From Certhia americana (lineage: Eukaryota; Chordata; Aves; Passeriformes; Certhiidae), in NCBI GenBank assembly GCA_018697195.1, contig CM031864.1, positions 24,810,086-24,874,085 of the forward strand: a stretch of DNA of 64,000 bases. The letters run 5' to 3'. Both the position numbers and the translations under genes were made by a program. The notes below the pieces were generated by a model. That model saw only the letters and a list, made by a program, of their open reading frames with translations. It searched no databases and had not been told where the DNA came from. Positions within the stretch are counted from its first letter, which is position 1, and each line of letters starts with the position of its first letter. Positions 30,001 through 37,355 of this stretch are shown here, piece after piece.

Positions 30001-33000
30001 ATGGCAGCAGAGCAGCTGTCATGCCAACCCTGATGGGGCTGAATGCCCCTATTTCTGTGGGGCACAAGCAGCGAGTCAGTCTCTGCCTCCTGGGCACAAG
30101 CATTAACTTCTGCTCATCTTTCCTTTGCCAGGTGCCAATTGTGAGTACTGTGCCGATGGCTACTTTGGAGATCCAGCAGCTTCCCAGCCCTGCCAGCCAT
30201 GCCAGTGCAATGGCAACGTGGAGCCCAACGCCGTGGGCAACTGCGACCGCCGGACCGGCGAGTGCCTCAAGTGCATCTACAACACTGCTGGCTTCTACTG
30301 TGACCGCTGCAAGGACGGCTTCTTTGGGAACCCCCTGGCCCCTGACCCTGCTCACAAGTGCAGAGGTGAGACCCAAGAGCTGTCTGACCTGGCGATGAGT
30401 GAGAAAACCCATGACTGACTATGGAGTGGTTTGATGGGAAGGAGGATGCTGGAAAGTGGGAATGGTGAGCAGGTACCAAAGCACAGTGCTAAATGGTGGG
30501 AGGAAAGCAGGGAGAGATGTGCTGTGGCTTGAGATGGCTTTAGGCCCCCTTAAACCTCTGTTGCTCTGACCTGCAGCCTGTACCTGCGACTCAGTTGGTG
30601 CTGAGCCCCTGAAGTGCAGGAGTGATGGGAGCTGCATCTGCAAACCTGGCTTTGAGGGTCCCCGCTGTGAGGAGACTGAGTGCCCGGCTTGCTACAGCCA
30701 GGTGAAAGTGCAGGTGAGCATCTGTGTCAGCACCAGGGCCACTGAGCAGCAAGGAGTGCAGTGATTTGCTTACCCTCAGTGTCTCCTCTTGTCCTCCTCA
30801 AGCATTGACTCCTGGTGCAAGTGAAGTGTGAATTCAAACCTTGGCTTTGTACCTGATTCCACTGATCCTTTGTGCCCCATCCTAAAATGAGGCTTCATTT
30901 TGGTCTATGTCCTTGGACCTGACTGTGGCCCTGGTTCCCACCCTGGTCTTTCCCCTGTGGGCTTAGTGTCCTGTTGGCTGATGGCCTGGTCTGTGATTGC
31001 AGATGGAGCTGTACCTGCAGCAGCTGGCGGAGCTGGAGCTGCTCTTGTCAGAGGTACGAGCTGGAGGTGGGACCGAGAGTCAGGAGCTGGAGGGGAGGAT
31101 GCTGATGGCTGAGGAGATGCTGCGGACCATCCTCAGGGAAGCCCTGAGCCTTCAAGGTACCACCTGCCCACTGCCCTTGGATGGGGCCATCTGGGCTGTA
31201 TCAGGGAGGGGTTTGATGCCTGAGCCTTTTTGCACAGCAACGAGTTTCTCTTCAGCCTTTTTCTTTCTTTCTCACCAGCCTCTGACAGGTCTCTGGAAGG
31301 TCGTGTGGCCAGGATGAAGGTGCAAGGGTCCAGCTCCCAGAGTCACTTGGATGAGATCAAGGCAACAGTGGAGAGACTGAGGTTTCTGGGGAGCCAGTAT
31401 GAGAGGCAGGTGCAGGAGACCCGTCAGCTGCTGGAGAGAGCCAGGCTGGACCTGGATCACAGCAGCACTGCTCTCCTTCGGGTGGTAAGGGCATCCTGTG
31501 TGACACGCTCCTAGTTAGCTCAGGGCTGGAAAAAAAATCAACAGAGAAAGCAAGACTTGAAAGAATTGTGGATGTTTTGTGAATGTAGGTGTTCTAGCGG
31601 TCCTTACTTTGGAGTCAAGACCTTGAAAGGAGCTGGCAGGGGTCTTTGGGGGCTGTGGAGGTTTAACATGCTGCAGTCGCCTATTTCATTGCCAAATGGG
31701 ATGGAGAGCAGAGGGGAGCACTCACACCTCTCTTCCTTCCTCCCTTCTCAGACTGTTCCTGTTTCAAGCTTTCCTGGGGGTTCGAATCAATTCTTGCTGC
31801 TGGCCCAGGAGGCTCTGAGACTGGCCAACAGGTGAGTAGCTCCCAGTGTTAGCCAAGAAAGAGTGGAGGAGGACTGAGATCCTGCTAGGTGCCCAGAAGG
31901 TCTTTTTTGGAGGGTTCTGGTTGATATCTGCCAGCCCTGGAGCAGGGGAAGAAGCAGTTGCTGGGCTGCCTTTGCTGCCCTATAGAGTTGTCCTCAGCTG
32001 TCTTTGAGGATGTAATTTGGTGTGATTTAAAAGTATCTTTGGGATCAGAGTTTTGCCCTTGGATGTCCAGTTGGAACAGAGAGCTTCTGCCCTCCCCAAT
32101 ACTCCCCTATCTTTGGGAGATGAAGGAGGAACAAGCAAAATACAGGTCCCCTTCATGCTGTGTTTCCCGGGGGGGGGGGGGCGTGATCCAGTCCCACAGG
32201 CATGCTGTGTTTCCCAGGGGGGTGTGATACAGCATCAGTGACTGCAACAGGAAAGGAAGTTGGTGGAGAAAACCTGGGTGGGAGTCCTTTTTGACAAGCC
32301 CCCTCTGTGCTCTACAGCCACACACAAGCAGCCAATGCCATTGACCAAGCTGCAAAGGTGGCACGGGAGGATGCACGGCAGGCGCTGGAGCTGCTGCGCG
32401 TGGCTGCTGCTGGAGAGGCTGCCCTGGGCTCCCTGCCTGGGAGGTGAGCACAGGCTGCCTTGGCCTGAGCATCAGTGTGAACGTGGGAGGGAGGAGGGGG
32501 ATGGCCAAGAATCCCAGCCCCCTTCCCTGCCTCCCCATCTGAGCTGCAGAAATGTGCAGCTGGGGGCAGGGAATGCACTGGCACGTCTGAGGGGTGGAGA
32601 TGGAGGGTCAGCAGCTCTGTGGAGCATTTGCTTCCCACCTCGCAGCCCTCAATGCTGCTGGGGTCCTGCCTGCAGCTGGGCAAAGGGGTTAAACACTTCA
32701 TGCGTGAACAGGCTTCTGTGGATGATTTCCACATGTGGTTGAAAATCTGGGCTGGGTTTAGCCCGAGGGTGAATTTAAGCATGTGGTGGCTCCTTTGGTC
32801 CTACCTCTCCTACCTAGCCCACCATGGTAGTGCTGGGACTTTGCTCACCATGGGTGGGATGTGAGCAGCAGCCTTGAAAGAAGTTAAATTGAACAGGGAT
32901 GTGCAGGAGAAAACATACAGTGGTAGGGCAGGGATTGGCAGAACCACCATGGAGCCTGTGAGGGTTCAGCTGTGTGAAACAACTTCTGATTTTGGAGCAG

Positions 33001-35908
33001 GAGTGAGGAGCCAGCAGATGGCCTGCTCATTGGAGGGACTGGGATGCAGGGAATGTGTACAATTGACTTTTTATGTGTGATAAATCTGCATGGGGCCTTG
33101 GATAATGTGAAGGAATCAATGTAGATGGTAGTATTACTGCTGGGGTGGAAGGCTGGCAGTTTGGCTGGTACCAGGGTCTCCAACCTCACATCTGTACAGG
33201 TACGAGGAGCTAAAGTCACTGGCTGGAGGCCTGAAGGCTGATGCTGATGGAATGGCCTTCAAGGCAGACACAGCTTATCAGGGCAGCCTGGTGCTCCTCA
33301 GCTCCCTGTCCCGCCTGACAGAGATGGACATCGGGTCCTTTAAGGTGAGGGCTTTGTGCCTGTCAGACCAGGAGATCCCCTTTCACTCTCCCTGCTTATC
33401 CTACCACCAGCTCAGCCCTTCTCAGGGCTCCATCTCTGTTGGAGAGCCACTAGATAGGCGTCTTCCCACCCTTTTTCCCCTTTTGTCTCTGGTCTCTGGT
33501 GGACACTGGGGAGATGCTGGGGACCTCACTGTGTCTCTGTTTCAGGAGGAAGCCTCAAGGCTGAAGCAGGATGCGAGTGCCCTGCTGGGCCTGGTGGACA
33601 CCTCCCTGTCCCAGTACCGGGGTCTGCAGAGCCGTGTGGGGCACTGGGAGGAGGAAGCCAAGCAGCTGCTACAAGGGCAGGAGGGCGAGAGAGCGGTAAG
33701 AGGTTGGCTGGTGAAGGGTCATCCCCAGCAGGAGCTGAAGCTTTGGGGGGATGCCTGTGGCCCCACCACTGTCCTTGTCTGACTGTCAAAGGCAGCTCTG
33801 CCTGCCTGCTGCAGGATTGGACCCTTCCTTGGGGCTGGTCTTCAGACCTCAGTGTGTGCAGGGAGCTGCTGGTACAGGGTCTCAGCTGCACATCTCCTCC
33901 GTGTAAGGCAGGTTGAAGACCTGCTTCTGCCAAGATTAGAGCTAAGATGACTTGGGATGTAGCTGGAGCTGGTTGAGGAGCACTAGCACAAGTGTCTGAT
34001 GGCAGATCAGCCCGTGGTAGTCTTGATTAAGGGGAAAGAGCAAGCATTTGGGAACAGACTCTTCCAGCCCAGCTCCACCCACACTGCTCTGGGACCGTGT
34101 GATGCTCCCATACCGTGTCCTTCACCAACCCTTTGTGTCCCTTGATACATTGCAGAAGCTGACACAGCTGCTGTCCCGAGCCACCCTTGCCAGGAGCACA
34201 GCCCTGCAAGCCGTGAGCGCTGGCAATGCCACCTTCTACGAGGTGGAACAGATCCACAAGAGCCTCAAGGGTAGCATTCTAGAAACCCTTCCTCTCCCTT
34301 TCCATGTGGGGTCTCACAAAGGTAGTATGGCTTCACTTCCACATGCGTTTTTTCCAGAGTTCAACCTGCAAGCAGATGACAAGAGGAGGGAAGCCAAAGA
34401 TGCCATGAGGAGGCTGCCCATTATCAGCAGCATGGTCACCACTGCCAGGGAGAAGGCAGACCGAGCCAAAGGGATCGTGGGCAGCGCCGCTTCTGAGGCA
34501 AAGGCAGGCAGCAGCGTGGTGGGAGAGGTGAAGGAAATCACCACAGGGATCCAAGAGGTGAGGACAGGCTCTGGTGCTATTGCTGTCAGAAAAGGATTTG
34601 GAAGGGGAAAAACATGGAAGAAGAGGAGATGGTTAGCAACATCATGGTGGTCCTGATGGGTTGATTTTTGAGCTGAAGTTTCTCTACAGTGGGTCCTGCA
34701 GATACCACTTTGACTGTAGATGATCTCTGCAGGCACATTTCTTCCATGAGGATCTCTGTGGCATCTCACTGTAGCCACCTTTCAGTGACCAAGGGGATTT
34801 TTTCATTCCTGCAGCCAGTCACTGGCTTGTGAGGTCCCAAAACTGGTGTTTGTGGGATCACCTCCCACATGTGTGTTGTAATTCCCCAGGGATTTGCTGA
34901 TGTATGAGGGAGGGATTGAACCATGGACATGGAAACAACTCTCTGGTGCAGCTGGTGGAAGAACACGAGGACAGCTTGTGATAATTTTTGGGTCCCTTGT
35001 AGAAGGAACCAGTTTCTACCAGTTCCCTATTCCAGTGCATCCAGAATGATTTTGGCTGTGCTCTGCCCCTCTGAAAGTGCATTTTCCTGTACACGAAACC
35101 CAGGAGATTGCCCGGCTGAGAGGGGAAGCCAACAAGACGGCTGACGGTGTCCTTGCCCTGGAGAAGGCAGTGGCCACCCTGCAACACGAGGCCAAGGAAG
35201 TGGATGATGCATTTGAGAGGAAACTCTCAGAGGTTGAGGCGGATGCTGCTGTGATAGAGAAGGTGAGTCCCCATCTCCCTTGCCTTGTCTCCTTCCCTGT
35301 TGACTTGTGGGCTGGATGTCACCTTACAGCTGCTGCCTTTCCTCCTTCAGACAGCTCAGGAAGCTCAGAGGGTCCATGACAAGGCTGGCCAGGCAGGGGC
35401 AGCTGTGCAGCAGACACTGACTGCCCTGGAAGAGCTGCTGCGTCTCATGAGTAGGTTTTGCAATTCCACTTTGGGGTGTGGATGGGGACAGGTCCCCACT
35501 GGGGTCTATGCAGGGCTTCTGGGAGTTTAGTGGGAATCTGAATTTTGTGATGCCTGTGAACAGGTTTGACAGCAGGGTGGAGATAAAGGACTAGAATGAT
35601 CTAGTCCTCAGCCTCCATGCATGCTTTCCTATTCCTGGTTTTCCTTCTGTGCAAAAGACCAGCCCGGTGCTGTGGATGAGGATGGCCTGAGGCAGCTTGA
35701 GGTGAACTTCAGCAGAGCCAAAAACAGAAGCAAGCAGCTGAAGGCAGAGATGTTGGAACTGGAGCAGACAGCTGCGCTGCAGAAGGCCCGGCTGCGTGTG
35801 CTGGAGAGCAGCATTGATGACATCCTGGCTGATATTATGAACCTGGAGGATATCCAGAAGAGTCTTCCTCCAGGCTGCTACAATACAAAAGCCATTGAAT
35901 TGCCATGA
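21012..35908 (+). CDS. LAMC2: Laminin subunit gamma-2, complete
   Basis: Laminin gamma2 is the gamma chain of laminin-332, the epithelial basement-membrane laminin that links keratinocyte integrins to the matrix. Twenty-three coding exons (82, 189, 130, 99, 137, 123, 190, 113, 219, 180, 234, 137, 154, 206, 80, 126, 145, 150, 115, 200, 159, 100 and 251 bp) join in frame to 1172 residues; human has 23 exons and 1193 residues. Order: signal peptide (about 1-22), LE modules (28-212), L4 (213-about 375), LE modules to about 605, coiled coil to 1172. There is no LN domain, as expected for gamma2. The start ATG has a strong context (GAAATGG). The known BMP1/tolloid cleavage sequence YSG|DEN is intact at residues 431-436. 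The C-terminus [11 protein letters not shown] keeps the disulphide Cys and the Glu third from the end. LE module residues 511-565 carry a tract nearly identical to LAMC1. Confidence 0.97.
21094..24921 (+). other. LAMC2: LAMC2 intron 1, 3.8 kb
   Basis: No exon, RNA gene or clear repeat was recognised. Several long open frames (for example near 22642-23055 on the minus strand and 24295-24975 on the plus strand) have no recognisable protein character. The acceptor is CTCTCCCCAG. Confidence 0.75.
24922..25110 (+). CDS. LAMC2: LAMC2 exon 2: first LE module
   Basis: This exon encodes [18 protein letters not shown] through [18 protein letters not shown]. The cysteine pattern and the motif CDCNG-SRQCIFD match the gamma2 N-terminus. 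Confidence 0.95.
25247..25280 (-). mobile_element. CR1 LINE terminal fragment next to LAMC2 exon 3
   Basis: CAGAATGATTTGGGTTGGAA is the antisense form of a CR1 3' end. The fragment is tiny and ends about 25 bp before the exon 3 acceptor AG (25305-25306). Confidence 0.6.
25307..25436 (+). CDS. LAMC2: LAMC2 exon 3: LE module
   Basis: This exon encodes [20 protein letters not shown] through SEAGCWRSG. The donor GTGAGT follows GGGCA, splitting a Gln codon. Confidence 0.94.
26187..26285 (+). CDS. LAMC2: LAMC2 exon 4: LE module
   Basis: This exon encodes [20 protein letters not shown] through TTGERCQ, ending AG|G. It matches gamma2 KCDCDPAG-type sequence. Confidence 0.94.
26369..26608 (-). mobile_element. 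CR1 LINE fragment, antisense, in LAMC2 intron 4
   Basis: It begins AGAATGGTTTGGGTTGGAAA. It carries CR1 hallmarks CTGCCATGGGCAGGGACATC and TTGCTCCAAGCCCCATCCAG and ends near GTTGAAGCCATTGC. It is 5'-truncated. Confidence 0.85.
26775..26911 (+). CDS. LAMC2: LAMC2 exon 5: LE module leading into L4
   Basis: This exon encodes [20 protein letters not shown] through HNITSTFQQ. It includes CFCYGHS, which is conserved in both gamma1 and gamma2. Confidence 0.95.
27348..27470 (+). CDS. LAMC2: LAMC2 exon 6: L4 domain start
   Basis: This exon encodes [20 protein letters not shown] through EPIYFAAP. The length of 123 bp is identical to LAMC1 exon a. Confidence 0.95.
27582..27771 (+). CDS. LAMC2: LAMC2 exon 7: L4 domain core
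   Basis: This exon encodes [40 protein letters not shown] and on to THTYAFR. It is 190 bp, as in LAMC1 exon b. Confidence 0.96.
28123..28235 (+). CDS. LAMC2: LAMC2 exon 8: L4 domain
   Basis: This exon encodes [20 protein letters not shown] through IRATFGEY. It is 113 bp, as in LAMC1 exon c, with the same AGT/AGC-type split codon at its end. Confidence 0.96.
28507..28725 (+). CDS. LAMC2: LAMC2 exon 9: end of L4, split LE module
   Basis: This exon encodes [20 protein letters not shown], then [16 protein letters not shown] and [14 protein letters not shown]. The sequence is very GC-rich compared with its introns. Confidence 0.96.
28817..29040 (+). mobile_element. CR1 LINE 3' end, sense, in LAMC2 intron 9
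   Basis: It runs from AGAAATTTCTTCAGGGAAGA through GGAGGTGGTGGAGTCATCAT and GGTTGGACTCAATGGTCTTG to TGATTCTGTGGTTC. These are standard CR1 3'UTR landmarks ending in the octamer repeat. Confidence 0.88.
29235..29352 (+). mobile_element. CR1 LINE 3' fragment, sense, in LAMC2 intron 9
   Basis: GAGCTTGAGCAACCTGGTTT, then TTGGACTAGATCACCTTTAG and GGTCCCTTCCAGCATTTCAT, identify a second, older CR1 terminus about 200 bp from the first. Confidence 0.75.
29499..29678 (+). CDS. LAMC2: LAMC2 exon 10: LE modules with BMP1 cleavage site
   Basis: This exon encodes [20 protein letters not shown] through CDHCPPGAA. In human gamma2, BMP1/tolloid proteinases cut between Gly434 and Asp435 in YSG|DEN to mature laminin-332. 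The same six residues occur here at 431-436, with the scissile bond at 29515/29516. The next residues differ (VGNG instead of PDIE), and two extra residues separate the site from the following Cys. Confidence 0.95.
30132..30365 (+). CDS. LAMC2: LAMC2 exon 11: LE module equivalent to the nidogen-binding module
   Basis: This exon encodes [20 protein letters not shown], then [12 protein letters not shown], then the [16 protein letters not shown] region. Human gamma2 has Ser at the two positions that here are Asn520 and Val522; gamma1 has Asn and Val. From 30224 on, the exon matches LAMC1 exon f at 142 of 149 bases by eye, including 93 identical bases (30253-30345), while the preceding part of the exon is clearly diverged. 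Confidence 0.97.
30224..30372 (+). other. LAMC2: Probable LAMC1-to-LAMC2 gene-conversion tract
   Basis: This 149 bp stretch aligns without gaps to 4522-4670 with seven differences, running past the exon end into the first bases of the intron. Direction is inferred: the encoded residues match the gamma1 consensus ([19 protein letters not shown]) rather than human gamma2 (IHNTAGIYCDQCKAGYFGD). Confidence 0.75.
30577..30713 (+). CDS. LAMC2: LAMC2 exon 12: last LE module
   Basis: This exon encodes [20 protein letters not shown] through [14 protein letters not shown]. It joins directly to exon 11 at the same phase that LAMC1 exon i would use after skipping exons g and h. Confidence 0.95.
31003..31156 (+). 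CDS. LAMC2: LAMC2 exon 13: coiled coil
   Basis: This exon encodes [20 protein letters not shown] through LREALSLQ, the start of the rod. It is 154 bp, one codon shorter than LAMC1 exon j. Confidence 0.94.
31279..31484 (+). CDS. LAMC2: LAMC2 exon 14: coiled coil
   Basis: This exon encodes [20 protein letters not shown] through SSTALLRV. It is 206 bp, as in LAMC1 exon k. Confidence 0.94.
31752..31831 (+). CDS. LAMC2: LAMC2 exon 15: coiled coil
   Basis: This exon encodes [20 protein letters not shown] and ALRLAN. It is 80 bp, as in LAMC1 exon l. Confidence 0.93.
32318..32443 (+). CDS. LAMC2: LAMC2 exon 16: coiled coil
   Basis: This exon encodes [20 protein letters not shown] through [10 protein letters not shown], ending AG|G. 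The reading frame is fixed only by the splice junctions, because no ATG occurs nearby. Confidence 0.92.
32444..33199 (+). other. LAMC2: LAMC2 intron 16, 0.75 kb
   Basis: No repeat or coding signal was recognised. The acceptor is ATCTGTACAG at 33190-33199. Confidence 0.75.
33200..33344 (+). CDS. LAMC2: LAMC2 exon 17: coiled coil
   Basis: This exon encodes [20 protein letters not shown] through EMDIGSFK. It is 145 bp, as in LAMC1 exon n. Confidence 0.94.
33546..33695 (+). CDS. LAMC2: LAMC2 exon 18: coiled coil
   Basis: This exon encodes [20 protein letters not shown] through [10 protein letters not shown]. It is 150 bp, as in LAMC1 exon o. Confidence 0.95.
34156..34270 (+). CDS. LAMC2: LAMC2 exon 19: coiled coil
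   Basis: This exon encodes [20 protein letters not shown] through [11 protein letters not shown]. It is 115 bp, as in LAMC1 exon p. It is followed by a short intron of 87 bp. Confidence 0.95.
34358..34557 (+). CDS. LAMC2: LAMC2 exon 20: coiled coil
   Basis: This exon encodes [20 protein letters not shown] through TTGIQE. It is 200 bp, as in LAMC1 exon q. Confidence 0.95.
35104..35262 (+). CDS. LAMC2: LAMC2 exon 21: coiled coil
   Basis: This exon encodes [20 protein letters not shown] through EADAAVIEK. It is 159 bp, as in LAMC1 exon r. The acceptor (GAAACCCAG) has a weak pyrimidine tract. Confidence 0.94.
35351..35450 (+). CDS. LAMC2: LAMC2 exon 22: coiled coil
   Basis: This exon encodes [20 protein letters not shown] through LEELLRLM. 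It is 100 bp, as in LAMC1 exon s. Confidence 0.95.
35658..35908 (+). CDS. LAMC2: LAMC2 exon 23: C-terminus and stop
   Basis: This exon encodes [20 protein letters not shown] through [14 protein letters not shown], then TGA. The conserved Cys and the Glu at the third-last position are present. The acceptor GTGCAAAAG has purines next to the AG but an adequate upstream tract. Confidence 0.96.
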
Positions 35909-36127
35909 GCCAGCTCTGGAAAGGCTGCAGCACCTGCCAGGCTGAAGGCAGGAGGGCCTCCCCAAATCTGGCAGAACTGGCTGTGTTTGGTTGTGTTAAA
36001 CTGATCCTTACCCTCAAGATCAGTGTAGCAGATGAAGTTCACAATGTCCCGCTGGCCCAGGAAAGTCCCTAATTTTGAAAGTGCTCCGTCCCTTGCCCAT
36101 GGGAGGAAGGAGGCTCCTGGTTTGTTA

Positions 36128-36135
36128 TGGTGCTA
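36128..36135 (+). promoter_or_regulatory. LAMC2: Candidate miR-29 site (8-mer) in LAMC2 3'UTR
   Basis: TGGTGCTA lies 220 bases after the stop codon. LAMC2 is a reported miR-29 target in mammals. Confidence 0.5.
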
Positions 36136-36601
36136 CTGTCTGAAGGACAGCCCATTCCTACAATATATCTTTGAGGTGCAGGGTTAGCTGTCAGCCTCGT
36201 GAGTTTGCACAGTTTGGACCCTGAAGCTCATAACTGAGAGGTTCTCCATCACTTGTGGAGACTCTGTCCTGGTCTGGCACACACTGGGGTCTCTGTCCAT
36301 ACTGTTGACACTGCCACCACTAGCTCCTCCTGCTGTTCTCCACGGGTTTTTCCTCACCTTCAGCAGCTTGTGAGACAGGGAGCACGCAGCATGAGAGGCT
36401 GCTGGGGGAGAGGAGTTCTGAGTTGTGGCACTGGTGATGCTTCAATGTGGTGTCTCCTCCCAGACTGGCCATCCTCCCCTTGCTGGCATGCTGTGCCTCT
36501 TGTACCTGAGAACCCCGTCCCCTTCTGCTGCAGTGCTTGCAACCTGATTTCATTAGTTTAAAAATATTGAAGATGTCTTGAATGTGTCTCCACCTCTGGT
36601 T

Positions 36602-36608
36602 TGGTGCT
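36602..36608 (+). promoter_or_regulatory. LAMC2: Candidate miR-29 site (7-mer) in LAMC2 3'UTR
   Basis: TGGTGCT, 34 bases upstream of another copy at 36636. Spacing in this range is typical of cooperating miRNA sites. Confidence 0.45.
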
Positions 36609-36635
36609 GCCTGTTCTCCCTCCCTCCCTCCTTCA

Positions 36636-36642
36636 TGGTGCT
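36636..36642 (+). promoter_or_regulatory. LAMC2: Candidate miR-29 site (7-mer) in LAMC2 3'UTR
   Basis: TGGTGCT, the third match in about 1.1 kb. Chance expectation for a given 7-mer is well below one. Confidence 0.45.
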
Positions 36643-36974
36643 CTATGTTTCTCAGAGGCCACCATCACCACTAAGGTAGCTCTCCACAGGGGTTTCCTGC
36701 TGTTCATCTCAACAGAGCTTGGATGAGGCAAAGACAACAGTGCTCCCTTCACCCTTCCCTGCAGCTTTCATGTGGGTCCAGCTGCATTCTGACACTGCTC
36801 CCACCTTCCTGCAGGTGCCATATAGGGGAAAAATGTTTCAGGGGAAATAAGTGCCACCAGATGCTGGAAGCTGAAACTCTGCTGAAGCCCCTGCCCTTTG
36901 TGGTGGTGAAAGAGGAGGTCCCAGATGGAGATGGAGACTAGGGACTCACTCACCATGCCTTATCTCTTGAGTGT

Positions 36975-37004
36975 CTGATAAAGCAGCATCTGATAAAGTA
37001 GCAT
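36975..37004 (+). terminator. LAMC2: LAMC2 poly(A) signal candidate: tandem GATAAA
   Basis: Two tandem 15 bp units (TCTGATAAAGCAGCA and TCTGATAAAGTAGCA) each carry the weak variant signal GATAAA. They are followed by TCTGTGTTTTTGCTTC, a suitable GU/U-rich element. Confidence 0.45.
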
Positions 37005-37349
37005 CTGTGTTTTTGCTTCATGATATACTGAGTATTATGCCTGCTTTACACTTTTATTTAAGTGAGATGTATTTTAGCCCCTGGCATGTGTCCCTTCTCC
37101 TGTTGTACAGCATAGGGACATCTATTAGGGACCTGTTTTTCTGTGAGTTGGATTTTTTGAAAGGTAGGAGGTCAGTAAATGATGAATACTCTTGGCTAGA
37201 TCTTGCTTACCACTTTAATTTTTCAAGCTTCCTCATTTGGGGGGATTTGGCCATGGGTTATCCCAGCAGGGCAGGCATTTGCTCTCTTTTTCTGACTCGG
37301 TCTTTGGGCTGTTTTAAAATCACACCAGTAACATCTCTGTTTTGTTTTG

Positions 37350-37355
37350 TTTATT
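37350..37355 (-). terminator. NMNAT2: NMNAT2 distal poly(A) signal
   Basis: AATAAA on the minus strand is followed by TGTTACTGGTGTGATTTT, a GU-rich downstream element. A further overlapping pair (AATAAATAAA, about 37507-37516) lies upstream but lacks a U-rich downstream region. Confidence 0.6.

Larger units (their letters stand above)
35909..37015 (+). other. LAMC2: LAMC2 3'UTR (3' end uncertain)
   Basis: No canonical AATAAA or ATTAAA was found on the plus strand between the stop codon and the NMNAT2 3' end. The most likely end follows two GATAAA hexamers at 36977 and 36992. Three miR-29 seed matches lie inside. Confidence 0.6.

Noticed and set aside
32169..32232. G-run flanked by repeated CATGCTGTGTTTCCC
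   Set aside because: It is a simple local duplication of about 45 bp within LAMC2 intron 15, with no sign of function.
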